Assembly: GCA_946800325.1 (NCBI GenBank)
Contig: OX326958.1
Location: 62,799,793-62,863,792, forward strand
Length of the DNA stretch: 64,000 bases
Source of the DNA: Luzula sylvatica
Lineage: Eukaryota > Streptophyta > Magnoliopsida > Poales > Juncaceae
Direction of reading: 5' to 3'
Part shown: positions 35,634-50,817 of the stretch, in pieces
Layout of the letters: each line of letters begins with the position of its first letter
How positions within the stretch are numbered: the stretch's first letter is position 1
Position numbers and translations under genes: made by a program
Notes under the pieces: generated by a model
Databases searched by the model: none
Told to the model about the DNA's origin: nothing
What the model saw: only the letters and a program-made list of their open reading frames with translations

Positions 35634-36180
35634 TACTCAAAATACTCCGTAATTGAAGACTAACATACACAAATTTCAATTTTTTCAAAAAATTCTTAAA
35701 AATGCAAAAACAGAAGTCTAGCACCTTCAAAAAATTCAATTTGATATTTTTTTTTTAAAAGTGTTAAAATTGAAATGTTATACAAGCAAAATACTCAATT
35801 TCCATCTCCTACTCAAAATACTCCGTAATTTAAGACTAACATACACAAATTTCAATTTTTTCAAAAAATTCTTAAAAATGCAAAAACAGAAGTCTAGCAC
35901 CTTCAAAAAATTCAATTTGATATATTTTTTTAAAAGTGTTAAAATTGAAATGTTATACAAGCAAAATACTCAATTTCCATCTCCTACTCAAAATACTCCG
36001 TAATTGAAGACTAACATACACAAATTTCAATTTTTTGAAAAAATTCTTAAAAATGCAAAAACAGAAGTCTAGCACCTTCAAAAAATTCAATTTGATATAT
36101 TTTTTTTAAAAGTGTTAAAATTGAAATGTTATACAAGCAAAATACTCAATTTCCATCTCCTACTCAAAATACTCCGTAAT
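35634..36180. repeat. Three adjacent near-identical monomers
   Basis: Three consecutive monomers share CCATCTCCTAC, GTCTAGCACC, CAATTTGATAT and ATGTTATACAAG. Neighbouring monomers are usually much less alike, so this is local homogenisation. Pairs of the same type occur near 25.8-26.0, 28.1-28.5 and 33.2-33.5 kb. Confidence 0.75.
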
Positions 36181-39100
36181 TGAAGACTAACACACACAAG
36201 TTTCAATTTTTTCAAAAATTTCTTAAAAATGCAAAAAACAGAAGTCTGACACCTTCAAAATATTCAATTATGATAATTTTTTTAAAAATGTTCAAATTGG
36301 AATGTACTACATGCAAAATACTCAATTTTGATGTCATACTCAAAATACTCCGTAATTGAAGACTAACATACACAAATTACAATTTTTTTTCCAAAATTTC
36401 TTAAAAATGCAAAAAACAGAAGTCTAAGACCTTAAAAAAAATTCAATTATGATATTTTTTAAAATAATGCTAAAATTGAAGCGTAACACAAGAAAAATAC
36501 ACAATTTTCATGTCGTACTAAAAATACTCCGTAATTGAAGACTAACACACACACCAATTTAATTTTTTTCAAAAATTTCTTAAAAATGCAAAAATTGAAG
36601 TCCAACACTTTAGAAACATTCAAAGAAGATATTTTTTCGAAAAATGTTAAACTTGAAGTGTAACAAAAGAAAAATACTCAATTTTCATGTCTTACTCAAA
36701 ATACACAGTAATTGAGGACTAACACACACAAGTTTCAATTTTTTCAAAAATTTCCTATAAATGCCAAAAACAGAAGTATATCACCTTCAAAATATTCAAT
36801 TCTGATAATTTTTTTTAAAATATTCAAATTGAAATGTAATACAAGCAAAATACTCAATTTTGATGTCATACTCAAAATACTCCGTAATTGAAGACTAACA
36901 TACACAAATTTCAATTTTTCTAAAATTTCTTAAAAATGCAAAAACAGAAGTCTAACACCTTCAAAAAATTCAATCATGATATTTTAAAAAAAAAATCTTA
37001 AAATTGAAGCGTAACACAAGCAAAATACTCAATTTTCATGGCGTACTCAAAATACTCCTTAATTGAAGACTAACACACACCAATTTCATTTTTTTCAAAA
37101 ATTTCTTAAAAATGCAAAAATTGAAGTCCAACACCTTCAAAAAATTCAATCAAGATATTTTTTAAACAAAATGTTACAATTGAAGTGTAACAAAAGAAAA
37201 ATACTCAATTTTCGTGTCATACTCAAAATACTCCGTAATTGAAGACTAACACACACAAGTTTCAATTTTTTCAAAAAATTCTTAAAAATGCAAAAACAGA
37301 AGTCTAGCACCTTCAAAAAATTCAATTTGATATATTTTTTTAAAAGTGTTAAAATTGAAATGTTATACAAGCAAAATACTCAATTTCCATCTCCTACTCA
37401 AAATACTCCGTAATTGAAGTAACATACACAAATTTCAAATTTTTCCAAAATTTCTGTTAAATGCAAAAATTGAAGTCCAACACCTTCGAAAAATTTAATC
37501 AAGATATTTTTTCAAAAATTGTTAAAATGGAAGTGTAACAAAATAAAAGTACACAATTTTTGTGTCGTACTCAAAATATTCAGTAATTGAAGACTGACAC
37601 ACACAAGTATATATTTTATCAAAAAATTCTAAAAAATGCCAAAACAGAAGTCTAACACCTTCAAAATATTGAATTATGATATATTTTTTTTAAATGTTAA
37701 ATTTGAAATGTAATACAAGCAAAATACTCAATTTTCATGTCATTCTCAAAATACTCCGTAATTGAAGACTAACATACACAAATTACAATTTTTTCCCAAA
37801 TTTCTGAAAAATGCAAAAACAGAAGTCTGACACCTTCAAAAATTCAATTATGATATTTTTTAAAAAAATGTTAAAATTGAAGCGTAACACAAGAAAAATA
37901 CTCAATTTTCGTATCTTACTCAATATACTCAATAATTGAAGACTGACACACACAAGTTTCAATTTTTTCAAAAAATTCAAAAAATTCAAAAATAGAAGTC
38001 TAACACCTTCCAAATATTCAATTATGATAATTTTTTTTAAATGTCCAAATTGAAATGTAATACAAGCAAAATACTCAATTTTCATGTCATACTCAAAATA
38101 CTCAGTAATTGAAGATTAACATACACAAATTTCAATTTTTTTAAAATTTCTGAAAAATGCAAAAACAGAAGTCTAACAACATAAAAAAATTCAATTATGA
38201 TATTTTTTTTAAAAATGTTGAAATTGAAGCGTAACACAAGCAAAATAATCAATTTTCATGCCGTACTCAAAATACTCGGTAATTTAAGACTAACACACAC
38301 CAATTTAATTTTGTTCAAAAATTTCTTAAATATGCAAAAATTGAAGTCCAACACCTTCGAAAACATCAATCAAGATATTTTTTCGAAAATTGCTAAAATT
38401 GTAGTGTAACAAAAGAAAAATACTGAATTTTCGTATCGTACTCAAAATACTCTGTAAATGAAGACTAACACATACAAGTTTCAATTTTTTCAAAAAATTC
38501 TTAAAAATGCAAAAACATAAGTCTAACACCTTCAAAATATTCGATTATGATATTTTTAAAAAAAAATGTTAAAATTGAAATGTAATACAAGCTAAATACT
38601 CAATTTGCATGTCCTAGTCAAAATACTCCGTAATTGAAGACTAACATACACAAATTTCAATTTTTTCCAAAATTTCTGAAAAATGCAAAAACAGAAGACT
38701 AACACCTTCAAAAAAATTCAATACTGATATTTTTTAGAAAAATGTTAAAATAGAAGCGTAACACAAGCAAAATACTCAATTTTCATGTCGTACTCAAAAT
38801 ACTCCGTAATTGAAGACTAACACACACAAAATTCATTTTTTTGAAAAATTTCTCAAAAATGCAAAAATTGAAGTCCAACACATTCGAAAAGTTCAATCAA
38901 GATATTTTTTCGAAAAATGTTAAAATTGAAGTGTGACAAAAGAAAAATACTCAATTTTCGTGCCGTACTCAAAATAATCAGTAATTGAAGACTAACACAC
39001 ACAAGTTTCAATTATGATATTTTTGTAAAAAAATGTTAAAATTGAATTGTAAAACAAGCAAAATACTCAATTTCCATGTCCTACTCAAAATACTCCGGAA

Positions 39101-42100
39101 TTGAACATTAACATACACAAATTTCAATTTTTTCCAAAATTTCTGAAAAATGCAAAAAATTGAAGTCCAACACCTTCGAAAAATTTAATCAAGATATTTT
39201 TTCAAATATTGTTAAAATTGAAGTGTAACAAAAGAAAAAGACTCAATTTTTGTGTCGTACTCAAAATATTCAGTAAATGAAGACTGACACACACAAGTTT
39301 ATATTTTTTCAAAAAAAAATTTTAAATGCAAAAACAGAAGTCTAATACCTTCAAAATATTCAATTAAGATATTTTTTTTAAAAATGTTAAAATTGAAGCG
39401 TAACACAAGAAAAATACTCAATTTTTATGTCGTACTCAAAATACTCCGTAATTGAAGACTCACACACACCAATTTCATTTTTTGCTAAAATTTCTTAAAA
39501 ATGCAAAAATTGAAGTCCAACAACTTCGAAAAATTCAATCAAGATATTTTTTCGAAATTTTTTAAAATTGAAGTGTAACAAAAGAAAAATACTCAATTTT
39601 CGTGTCTTCCTCAAAATACTCAGTAATTGAAGACTAACGCACACAAGTTTCAATTTTTTCAAAAAATTCTTAAAAATATAAAAACCGACGTCTAGCACCT
39701 TCAAAAAATTCAATTTGATATTTTTTCAAAAAAGTGTTAAAATTGAAATGTAATACAAGCAAAATACTCAATTTGCATGTCCTACTCAAAATACTCTGTA
39801 ATTGAAGACTAACACACACCAATTTAATTTTGTTCAAAAATTTCTAAAAAATGCAAAAGTTGAAGTCCAACACCTTCGAAAACTTCAATCAAGATATTTT
39901 TAAGAAAAATGTTAAAATTGAAGTATAACAAAAGAAAAATACTCAATTTTCGTGTCGTACTCAAAATACTCTGTAATTGAAGACTAACACACATATGTTT
40001 CAATTTTTTCAAAAAAGTCTTAAAAATGCAAAAACAAAAGTCTAACACCTTCAAAATATTCGATTGTGATATTTTTTTTAAAAATGTTAAAATTGAAATG
40101 AAATACAAGCAAAATACTCAAATTGCATGTCCTACTCAAAATACTCCATAATTGAAGACTAACATATACAAATTTCAATTTTTTCCAAAATTTCTGAAAA
40201 ATGCAAAAATTGAAGTCCAACACCTTCGAAAAATTTAATCAAGATATTTTTTTTAAAAAATTGTTAAAATTGAAGTGTAACAAAAGAAAAATACTCAATT
40301 TTGTGTCGTACTCAAAATATTCGGTAATTGAAGACTGACACACACAAGTTTATATTTTTTCATAAAATTCTTAAAAATGCAAAAACAGAAGTCTAACACC
40401 GTCAAATTATTCAATAATGATATTTTTTTTTAAAAAGTTGAAATTGAAAAGTAATACAAGCAAAATACTCAACTTTCATGTCATACCCAAAATACTCCGT
40501 AATTGAAGACTAACATACACAAATTACAATTTTTTCAAAAAATTCTTAAAAATGCAAAAACAGAAGTCTAACACCTTCAAAATATTCAATTATGATATTT
40601 TTTATAAAAAATGTTAAAATTGAAATGTAATACAAGAAAAATACTCAATTTGCATGTCGTACTCAAAATACTCCGTAATTGAAGGCTAACATACACAAAT
40701 TTCAATTTTTTCCAAATTTTCTGAAAAATGTAAAAGCTGAAGTCCAACACCTTCGAAAAATTTAATCAAGATATTTTTTTCAAATATTTTTAAAATTGAA
40801 GTGTAACAAAAGAAAAATACTCAATTTTTTTGTCGTACTCAAAATATTCAGTAATTGAAGACTGACACACGCAAGTTTATATTTTTTCAAAAAATTCTTA
40901 AAAATGCAAAAAAAGAAGTCTAACACCTGCAAAATATTCAATTACGATATTTTTTTAAAAAAATGTTAAAATTGAAGTGTAACACAAGCAAAATACTCAA
41001 AATACTCCGTAATTGAAGACTAACATAGACAAATTTCAATTTTTTCCAAAATTTTTGAAAAATGCAAAAATTGAAGTGTAACACCTTCAAAAAATTCCAT
41101 GATGATATTTTTTTTAAAAATGTTAAAATTGAAGCTTAACACAAGAAAAATACTCAATTTGCATGACGTACTCAAAATACTCCGTAATTAAAGACTAACA
41201 CACACCAATTTCAATTTTTTCAAAAATTTCTTAAAAATGCAAAAATTGAAGTCCAACACCTTCGAAAAATTCAATCAAGATATTTTTTCGAAAAATGTTA
41301 AAATTGAAGTGTAACAAAAGAAAATACTCAATTTTCGTGTCTCACTCAAAATACTGAATAATTGAAGACTGACACACATAAGTTTCAATTTTTTCAAAAA
41401 ATTCTAAAAATGCAAAAACAGAAGTCGAACACCTTCAAAATATTCAATTATGATAAAAAAAATTTAAATGTCAAAATTGAAACGTATACAAGAAAAATAC
41501 TCAATTGTCATGTCATACTCAAAATACTCCGTAATTGAAGGCTAACATACACAAATTACAATTTTTTCCAAAATTTCTGAAAAATGCAAAAACAGAAGTC
41601 TAACAAACATAAAAAATTAAATTATGATATTTTTTTTAAAAATGTTGAAATTGAAGCGTAACACAAGCAAAATACTCAATTTTCATGTCGTACTCAAAAT
41701 ACTCAGTAATTTAAGACTAACACACACCAATTTAATTTTGTTCAAAAATTTCTTAAAAATGCGAAAATTGAAGTCCAACACCTTCGAAAACTTCAATCAA
41801 GATATTTTTTCGAAAAATATTAAAATTGTAGTGTTACAAAAGAAAAATACTCAATTTTCGCGTCGTACTCAAAATACTCTGTAATTGAAGACTGACACAC
41901 ACAAGTTTCAATTTTTTCAAAAAAATCATAAAAATGCAAAAGCAGAAGTCTAACACCTTCAAAATATTCGATTATGAAATTTTTTTTTAAAAATGTTAAA
42001 ATTGAAATGTAATACAAGCAAAATACTCAATTTTCATGTCATACTCAAAATACTCCGTAATTGAAGACTAACACACACAAAATTCATTTTTTTAAAAAAT

Positions 42101-45100
42101 CGAATTATGATATTATTTAAAAAAATGTTAAAATTGAAGCTTATCACAAGAAAAATACTCAATTTTCATGTCGTACTCAAAATACTCAATAATTGAAGAC
42201 TGGCACACACAAGTTTCAATTTTTTCAAAAAATTCTAAAAATAGAAATACAGAAGTCTAACACCTTCAAAATATTCAATTATGATAATTTTTTTTTTAAT
42301 ATCAAAATTGAAATGTAATACAAGCAAAATACTCAATTTTCATGTCATACTCAGAATACTCCGTAATAGAAGACTAACATACACAAATTACAATTTTGTC
42401 CAAAATTTCTGAAAAATGGAAAAACAGATGACTAACACCTTCAAAAATTCAATTATGATATTATTCGAAAAATGTTAAAATTGAAGTGTAACAAAAGAAA
42501 AATACTCAATTTTCGTGTCTTACTCAAAATACTCAGTAATTGAAGACTGACACACATAAGTTTCAATTTTTTCAAAAAATTCTAAAAATGCAAAAACAGA
42601 AGTCTAACACCTTCAATATATTCAATTATGATAAAAAAAAATTTAAATGTCAAAATTGAAAGGTAATACAGGAAAAATACTCAATTTTCATGTCATACTC
42701 AAAATACTCCGTAATTGAAGACTAACATACATCAATTACAATTTTTTCCAAAATTTCTGAAAAATGCAAAAACAGAAGTCCAACAACATAAAAAAAATTC
42801 AATTATGATATTTTTTTTAAAATGTTGAAATTGAAGCGTATCACAAGCAAAATACTCAATTTTCATGCCGTACTCAAAATACTCAGTAATTTAAGACTAA
42901 CACACACCAATTTAATTTTGTTCAAAAATTTCTTAAAAATGCAAAAATTGAAGACCAACACCTTCGAAATCTTCAATCAAGATATTTTTTCGAAAAATGT
43001 TAAAATTGTAGCGTAACAAAAGAAAAATACTCAATTTTCGTGTCGTACTCAAAATACTCTATAATTGAAGACTAACACACACAAGTTTCAATTTTTTCAA
43101 AAAAATCTTAAAAATGCAAAAACAGAAGTCTAACACCTTGAAAATATTTGATTATGATATTTTTTTTAAAAATGTGAAAATTGAAATGTAATACAAAGAA
43201 AATACTCAATTTGCATGTCCTACTCAAAATACTCCGTAATTGAAGACTAACATACACAAATTACAATTTTTTCCAAAATTTCTTAAATATGCAAAAACAG
43301 AAGTCTAACACCTTCAAAAAATTCAATCGTAATATTTTTTAAAAAAATGTTAAAATTGAAGTGTGACACAAGAAAAATACTCAATTTTCATATCGTACTC
43401 AAAATACTCCGTAATTGAAGACTAACATACACAAATTTTGATTTTTTCCAAAATTTACGAAAAATGCAAAAATTGAAGTCTAACACCTTCAAAAAATTCA
43501 ATTATGATATTTTTTAAAGAAATGTTAAAATTGAAGCTTCTCACAAGAAAAATACTCAATTTTCTTGTCGTACTCAAAATACTCCGTAATTGATGACTAA
43601 CACACACCAATTTCATTTTTTTTCAAAAATTTCTTAAAAATGCAAAAATTGAAGTCCAACACCTTCGAAAAATTCAATCAAGATATTTTTTCGAAAAATG
43701 TTAAAATTCAAGTGTAACAAAAGAAAAAATACCCAATTTTCATGTCATACTCAAAATACTCAATAATTGAAGACTGGCACACACAAGTTTCATTTTTTTC
43801 AAAAAATTCTAAAAATAGAAATACAGAAGTCTAACACCTTCAAAATATTCAATTATGATAAAATTTTTTTTAATGTCAAAATTGAAATGTAATACAAGCA
43901 AAATACTCAATTTTCATGTCATACTCAGAATACTCCGTAATAGAAGACTAACATACACAAATTACAATTTTTTCCAAAATTTCTGAAAAATGCAAAAACA
44001 GATGTCTAACACCTTAAAAAATTCAATTATGAAATTTTTTTGAAAAATGTTAAAATTGAAGTGTAACAAAAGAAAAATACTCAATTTTCGTGTCTTACTC
44101 AAAATACTCAGTAATTGAAGACTAACACACACAAGTTTCAATTTTTTCAAAAAATTCATATAAATGCAAAAATAGAAGTCTAACACTTTCAAAATATTCA
44201 ATTATGACAAAAAAAAATTTAATGTTAAAATTGAAGCGTAACACAAGCAAAATACTTAATTTTCATGTCGTACTCAAAATACTCAGTAATTGAAGACTAA
44301 CACACACCAATTTCATTTTTTTTTTAAATTCTTAAAAATGCAAAAACAGACGTCTAGCACCTTCCAAAAGTTCAATTTTATATATTTTTTAAAAAAGTGT
44401 TCAAATTGAAATGTAATACAAGCAAAATACTCCATTTCCATGTCCTACTCAAAATACTCCGGAATTGAAGACTAACATACACAAATTTCAATTTTTTCCA
44501 AAATTTCTGAAAAATGCAAAAATTGAAGTCCAAGACCTTCGAAAAATTTCATCAAGATATTTTTTCAAAAATTGTTAAAATTGAAGTGTAACAAAAGAAA
44601 AAGACTCAATTTTTGTGTCATACTCAAAATATTCAGTAATTGAACACTGACAAACACAAGTTTATATTTTTTCAAAAAAAATTTTAAAATGCAAAAACAA
44701 AAGTCTAATACCTTCAAAATATTCAACTATGATATGTTTTTTTTAAATGTTAAAATTGAAGCGTAACACAAGAAAAATACTCAATTTTCATGTCGTACTC
44801 AAAATAATCCGTAATTGAAGACTCACACACACCAATTTCATTTTTTGCTAAAATTTCTTAAAAATACAAAAATTGAAGTCCAACACCTTCGAAAAATTCA
44901 ATCGAGATATTTTTTAGAAAAATGTTAAAATTGAAGTGTAACAAAAGAAAAATACTCAATTTTCGTGTCTTACTCAAAATACTCAGTAATTGAAGACTAA
45001 CGCACACAAGTTTCATTTTTTTCAAAAAATTCTTAAAAATATAAAAACAGATGTCTAGCACCTTCAAATAATTGAATTTGATATTTTTTTTAAAAATGTT

Positions 45101-48100
45101 AAAATTGAAGCGTAACACAAGAAAATACTCAATTTTCATGTGTTACTCAAAATACTCCGTAATTGAAGACTAACACACACCAATTTCATTTTTTTCAAAA
45201 GTTTCTGAAAAATGCAAAAATTGAAGTCCAACACCTTCCAAAAATTCAATGAAGATATTTGTTTGAGAAATGTTAAAATTGAAGTGTAACAAAATAAAAA
45301 TACTCAATTTTTGTGTGGTACTCAAAATATTCAGTAATTGAAAACTGACACACACAAGTTTATATTTTTTCAAAATTTCTTAAAAATGAAAAAACAGAAG
45401 TCTAACACCTTCAAAATATTCAATTATGATATATTTTTTTTAAATGTTAAAATTGAAATGTAATACAAGAAAAATATTCAATTTTCGTGTCATACTCAAA
45501 ATACTCCGTAATTGAAGACTGACATACACGAATTTAATTTTTTTCCCAAATTTCCGAAAAATGCAAGAACAGAAGTCTAACACCTTCAAAAAATTCGATT
45601 ATGATATTTTTTTTAAAAATGTTAAAATTGAAGTATAACATAAGCAAAATACTCAATTTTCATGTCGTACTCTAAATTCTCCGTAATTGAAGACTAACAC
45701 ACTATTTTCATTTTTTTCAAAAATTTCTTTAAAATACAAAAATTGTAGTCTAAGACCTTCGAAAAATTCCATCGAGATATTTTGTCAAAAAATGTTAAAA
45801 TTGAAGTGTAACAAAAGCAAAATACCCAATTTTCGTGTCGTACTCAAAATACTCCGTAATTTAAGAAAAACACACACAAGTTTCAATTTTTTCAAAAAAT
45901 TCTTAAAAATGCAAAAACAGAAGTCTAACACCTTAAAAAAATTCAATTATGATATTTTTTCAAAAATTGTTAAAATTGAAATGTAACAAAAGAAAAATAC
46001 CCAATTTTCATGTCGTACTCAAAATACTCCGTAATTAAAGACGAACATACAAAAATTTCAATTTTTTACAAAAAATTCTTAAAAATGCAAAAACAGAAGT
46101 CTAACACATTCAAAAAACTCAATTATGATATTTTTTAAAAAAATGCTCAAATTGAAGTGTAAGACATGCAAAATACTCAATTTTCATTTCGTACTAAAAA
46201 TACTCCGTCATTGAAGACTAACACACACAAATTTCATTTTTAAAAAAATTTCTTAAAAATGCAAAAATTGAAGTCTAACACCTTCGAAAAATTCAATCAA
46301 GATATTTTTTCCAAAAAGGTTAATATTGAAGTTTAACTAAAGAAAAATACTCAATTTTCGTGTCGTACTCAAAATACTCAGTAATTGAAGACTAAAACGC
46401 ACAAGTTTCAATTTTTTAAAAAAATTCTTATAAATGCAAAAACAGAAGTCTAACACCTTCAAAAAGAAATTCAATTATGATATTTTTTAAAAAATTTGTA
46501 AAATTGAAATATAATACAAGCAAAATACTCAATTTTTATGTCGTACTCGAAATACTCCGTAATTGAAGACTAACAAACACAAATTTCACTTTTTTTAAAA
46601 ATTTCTTAAAAATGCCAAAATTGAAGTCTAACACCTTTGACAAATTCAATCAAGATATTTTTTAAAAAATGTTAATAATGAAGTTTAACAAAAGAAAAAT
46701 ACTCAATTTTTGTGTCGTACTCGAAATACTCAGTAATAGAAGACTAACACACACAAGTTTCAATTTTTTCAAAAAATTCGTAAAAATGCAAAAACAGAAG
46801 TCTAACACCTTCAAATTATTCGATTATGATATTTTTTTAAAAAAATGTTAAAATTGAAATGTAATACAAGCAAAATACTCAATTTGCATGTCCTTCTAAA
46901 AATACTCCGTAATTGAAGACAAACATACACAAATTTCAATTTTTTCCAAAATTTCTGAAAAATGCAAAAATGGATGTCCAACACCTTCGAAAAATTTCAT
47001 CATGATATTTTTTCAAAAATTGTTAAAATTGAAGTGTAACAAATGAAAAATACTCAATTTTGTGTCGTACTCAAAATATTCCGTAATTGAAGACTGACAC
47101 ACACAAGTTTATATTTTTTCATAAAATTCTTAAAAATGCAAAAACAGTAGTCTAACACCTTCAATTTATTCAATTATGATATTTTTATTTAAAATGTTAA
47201 AATTGAAATGTAATACAAGAAAAATACTCAATTTTCATGTCATACTCAAAATACTCCGTAATTGAAGACTAACATAAAAACATTACAATTTTTTTCCAAA
47301 ATTTCTAAAAAATGCAAAAACAAAAGTCTAACACCTTCAAAAAATTCAATCCGGATATTTTTAAGAAAAATGTTAAAATAGAAGCGTAACACAAGCAAAA
47401 TACACAATTTTCATGTCGTACTCAAAATACTCCGTAATTGAAGACTAACACACACAAAATTCATTTTTTTGAAAAATTTCTCAAAAATGCAAAAATTGAA
47501 GTCCAACACCTTCGAAAACTTCAATCAAGATATTTTTTAGAAAAATGTTAAAATTGAAGTGTGACAAAAGAAAAATACTCAATTTTCGTGTCGTACTCAA
47601 AATACTCAGTAATTGAAGACTAACACACAGAAGTTTCAATTTTTTGAAAAAATTCTTAAAAATGCAAAAACAGAAGTCTAACACATTCAAAATATTCAAT
47701 TATGATATTTTTTTTTCAAATGTTAAAATTGAAATGTAATACATGCAAAATACACAATTTGCATGTCCTACTCAAAATACTCCGTAATTGAAGGCTAACA
47801 TACACAAATTTCAATTTTTTCCAAAATTTCTGATAAATGCAAAAATTGAAGTCCCACACCTTCGAAAAATTTAATCAAGATATTTTTTCAAAAATTGTTA
47901 AAATTGAAGTGTAACAAAAGAAAAATACTCAATTTTTGTGTCGTACTCAAAATATTCAGTATTTGAAGACTGACACACGCAAGTTCATATTTTTTCCAAA
48001 ATTTCTTAAAAATGCAAAAACAGAAGTCTAACACCTTCAAAAAATTCAATCGTAATATTTTTTAAAAAAATGTTAAAATTGAAGTGTGACACAAGAAAAA

Positions 48101-50817
48101 TACTCAACTTTCATATCGTACTCAAAATACTCCGTAATTGAAGACTAACATACACAAATTTCGATTTTTTCCAAAATTTACGAAAAATGCAAAAATTGAA
48201 GTCTAACACCTTCAAAAAAATTCAATTATGATATTTTTTAAAGAAATGTAAAAATTGAAGCTTCACACAAGAAAAATACTCAATTTTCTTGTCGTACTCA
48301 AAATACTCCGTAATTGATGACTAACACACACCAATTTCATTTTTTTTCAAAAATTTCTTAAAAATGCAAAAATTGAAGTCCAACACCTTCGAAAAATTCA
48401 ATCAAGATATTTTTTCGAAAAATGTTAAAATTGAAGTGTAACAAAAGAAAGAATACCCAATTTTCATGTCATACTCAAAATACTCAATAATTGAAGACTA
48501 ACACACATAAGTTTCAATCTTTTCAAAAAATTCTAAAAATGCAAAAACAGAAGTCTAACACCTTCAAAATATTCAATTATGATAAAAAAAATTTAAATGT
48601 CAAAATTGAAATGTAAAACAGGCAAAATACTCAATTTTCATATCATTCTCAAAATACTCCGTAATTGAAGACTAACATACACAAATTACAATTTTTTCCT
48701 AAATTTCTGAAAAATGCAAAAACAGAAGTCCAACAACATAAAAAAATTCAATTATGATATTTTTTTAAAAATGTTGAAATTGCAGCGTAACACAAGCAAA
48801 ATACTCAATTTTCATGCCGTACTCAAAATACTCAGAAATTTAAGACTAACACACACCAATTTAATTTTGTTCAAAAATTTCTTAAAAATGCAAAAATTGA
48901 AGACCAACACCTCCGAAAACTTCAATCAAGATATTTTTTCGAAAAATGTTAAAATTGTAGCGTAACAAAAGAAAAATACTCAATTTTCGTGTCGTACTCA
49001 AAATACTCTGTAATTGAAGACAAACACACACAAGTTTCAATTTTTTCAAAAAATTCTTAAAAAAGCAAAAACAGAAGTCTAACACCTTCAAATTATTCGA
49101 TTATGATATTTTTTTTAAAAATGATAAAATTGAAATGTAATACAAGGAAAATACTCAATTTGCATGTCCTACTCAAAATACTCCGTAATTGAAGACTAAC
49201 ATACACAAATTACAATTTTTACCAAAATTTCTTAAAAATGCAAAAACAGAAGTCGAACACCTTCAAAAAATTCAATCCAAATATTTTTTAAAAAAATTGT
49301 TAAAATTGAAGTGTGACACAAAAAAAATACTCAATTTTCATATCGTACTCAAAATACTCCGTAATTGAAGACTAACATACACAAATTTCGATTTTTTTCG
49401 AAAATTTCTGAAAAATGCAAAAATTGAAGTCTAACACCTTCAAAAAATTCAATTATGATATATTTTTTTAAAATGTTAAAATTGAAGCTTAACACAAGAA
49501 AAATACTCAATTATCATGTCGTACTCAAAATACTCCGTAATTGAAGACTAACAGACACCAATTTCAATTTTTTCCAAAAATTTCTTAAAAATGCAAAAAT
49601 TGAAGTCCAACACCTTCGAAAAATTCAATCAAGATATTTTTTCGAAAAATGTTAAAATTGAAGTGTAACAAAAGAATAATACTCAATTTTCGTGTCTTAC
49701 TCAAAATACTCAATAATTGAAGACTGGCACACACAAGTTTCAATTTTTTGAAAAAATTCTAAAAATACAAATACAGAAGTCCACCACCTTCAAAATATTC
49801 AATTATGATAATTCTTTTTTTAATGTCAAAATTGAAATGTAATACAAGCAAAATACTCAAATTTCATGTCATACTCAGAATACTCCGTAATAGAAGACTA
49901 ACATACACAAGTTTCAATTTTTTCAAAAAATTCTTATAAATGCAAAAATAGAAGTCTAACACTTTCAAAATAGTCAATTATGACAATTTTTTTTTAAATG
50001 TTAAAATTGAAATGTAACACAAGCAAAATATTCCGTAATTGAAGACTAACATACAAAAATTTAAATTTTTTCCAACAATTCTGAAAAATGCAAAAACAGA
50101 AGTCTAACCGCTTCTAAAAATTCAATTATGATATATTTTTTTAAAATGTTAAAATTGAAGTGTAACACAAGCAGAATACTCAATTTTCATGTCGTACTCC
50201 AAATACTCCGTAATTGAAGATTAACACACACAAATTTCATTTTTTTCAAAAAATTCTTAAAAATGCAAAAACAGAATCACCTTCAAAAAAATTCAACTAT
50301 GATATTTTTTTAAAAATGTTAAAATGGAAATGTAATACAATCAAAATACTCAATTTTCATGTCATACTCAAAATACTCCGTAATTGAAGACTAACATACA
50401 CCAATTTCATTTTTTTCAAAAATTTCTACAAAATGCAAAAATTGAAGTCCAACACCTCCGAAAAATTCAATCAAGATATTTTTTCGAAAAATGTTAAAAT
50501 TGAAGTGTAACAAAAGAAAAATACTCAATTTTCATATCTTACTCAAAATACTCAGTAATTGAAGACTAACACACACAAGTTTCAATTTTATCAAAAAATT
50601 CTTAAAAATGCAAAAACAGAAGTCTAACACCTTCAAAATATTTAATTATGATTATTTTTTTAAAAATGTTAAAATTGAAATGTAATACAAGCAAAATACT
50701 AAATTTTCGTGTCATACTCAAAATACTCTTTAATTGAAGACTAACATACACAAATTACAATTTTTTCCAAAATTTCTGAAAAATGCAAAAACAGAAGTCT
50801 AACACCTTAAAAAAATT

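Noticed and set aside
23587..38085. Repeated minus-strand frames of the type MYNISILTLLKK, up to 100 codons
   Set aside because: The same frame appears in many monomers of one variant and ends at homopolymer changes. It is periodic satellite DNA and not a protein family.
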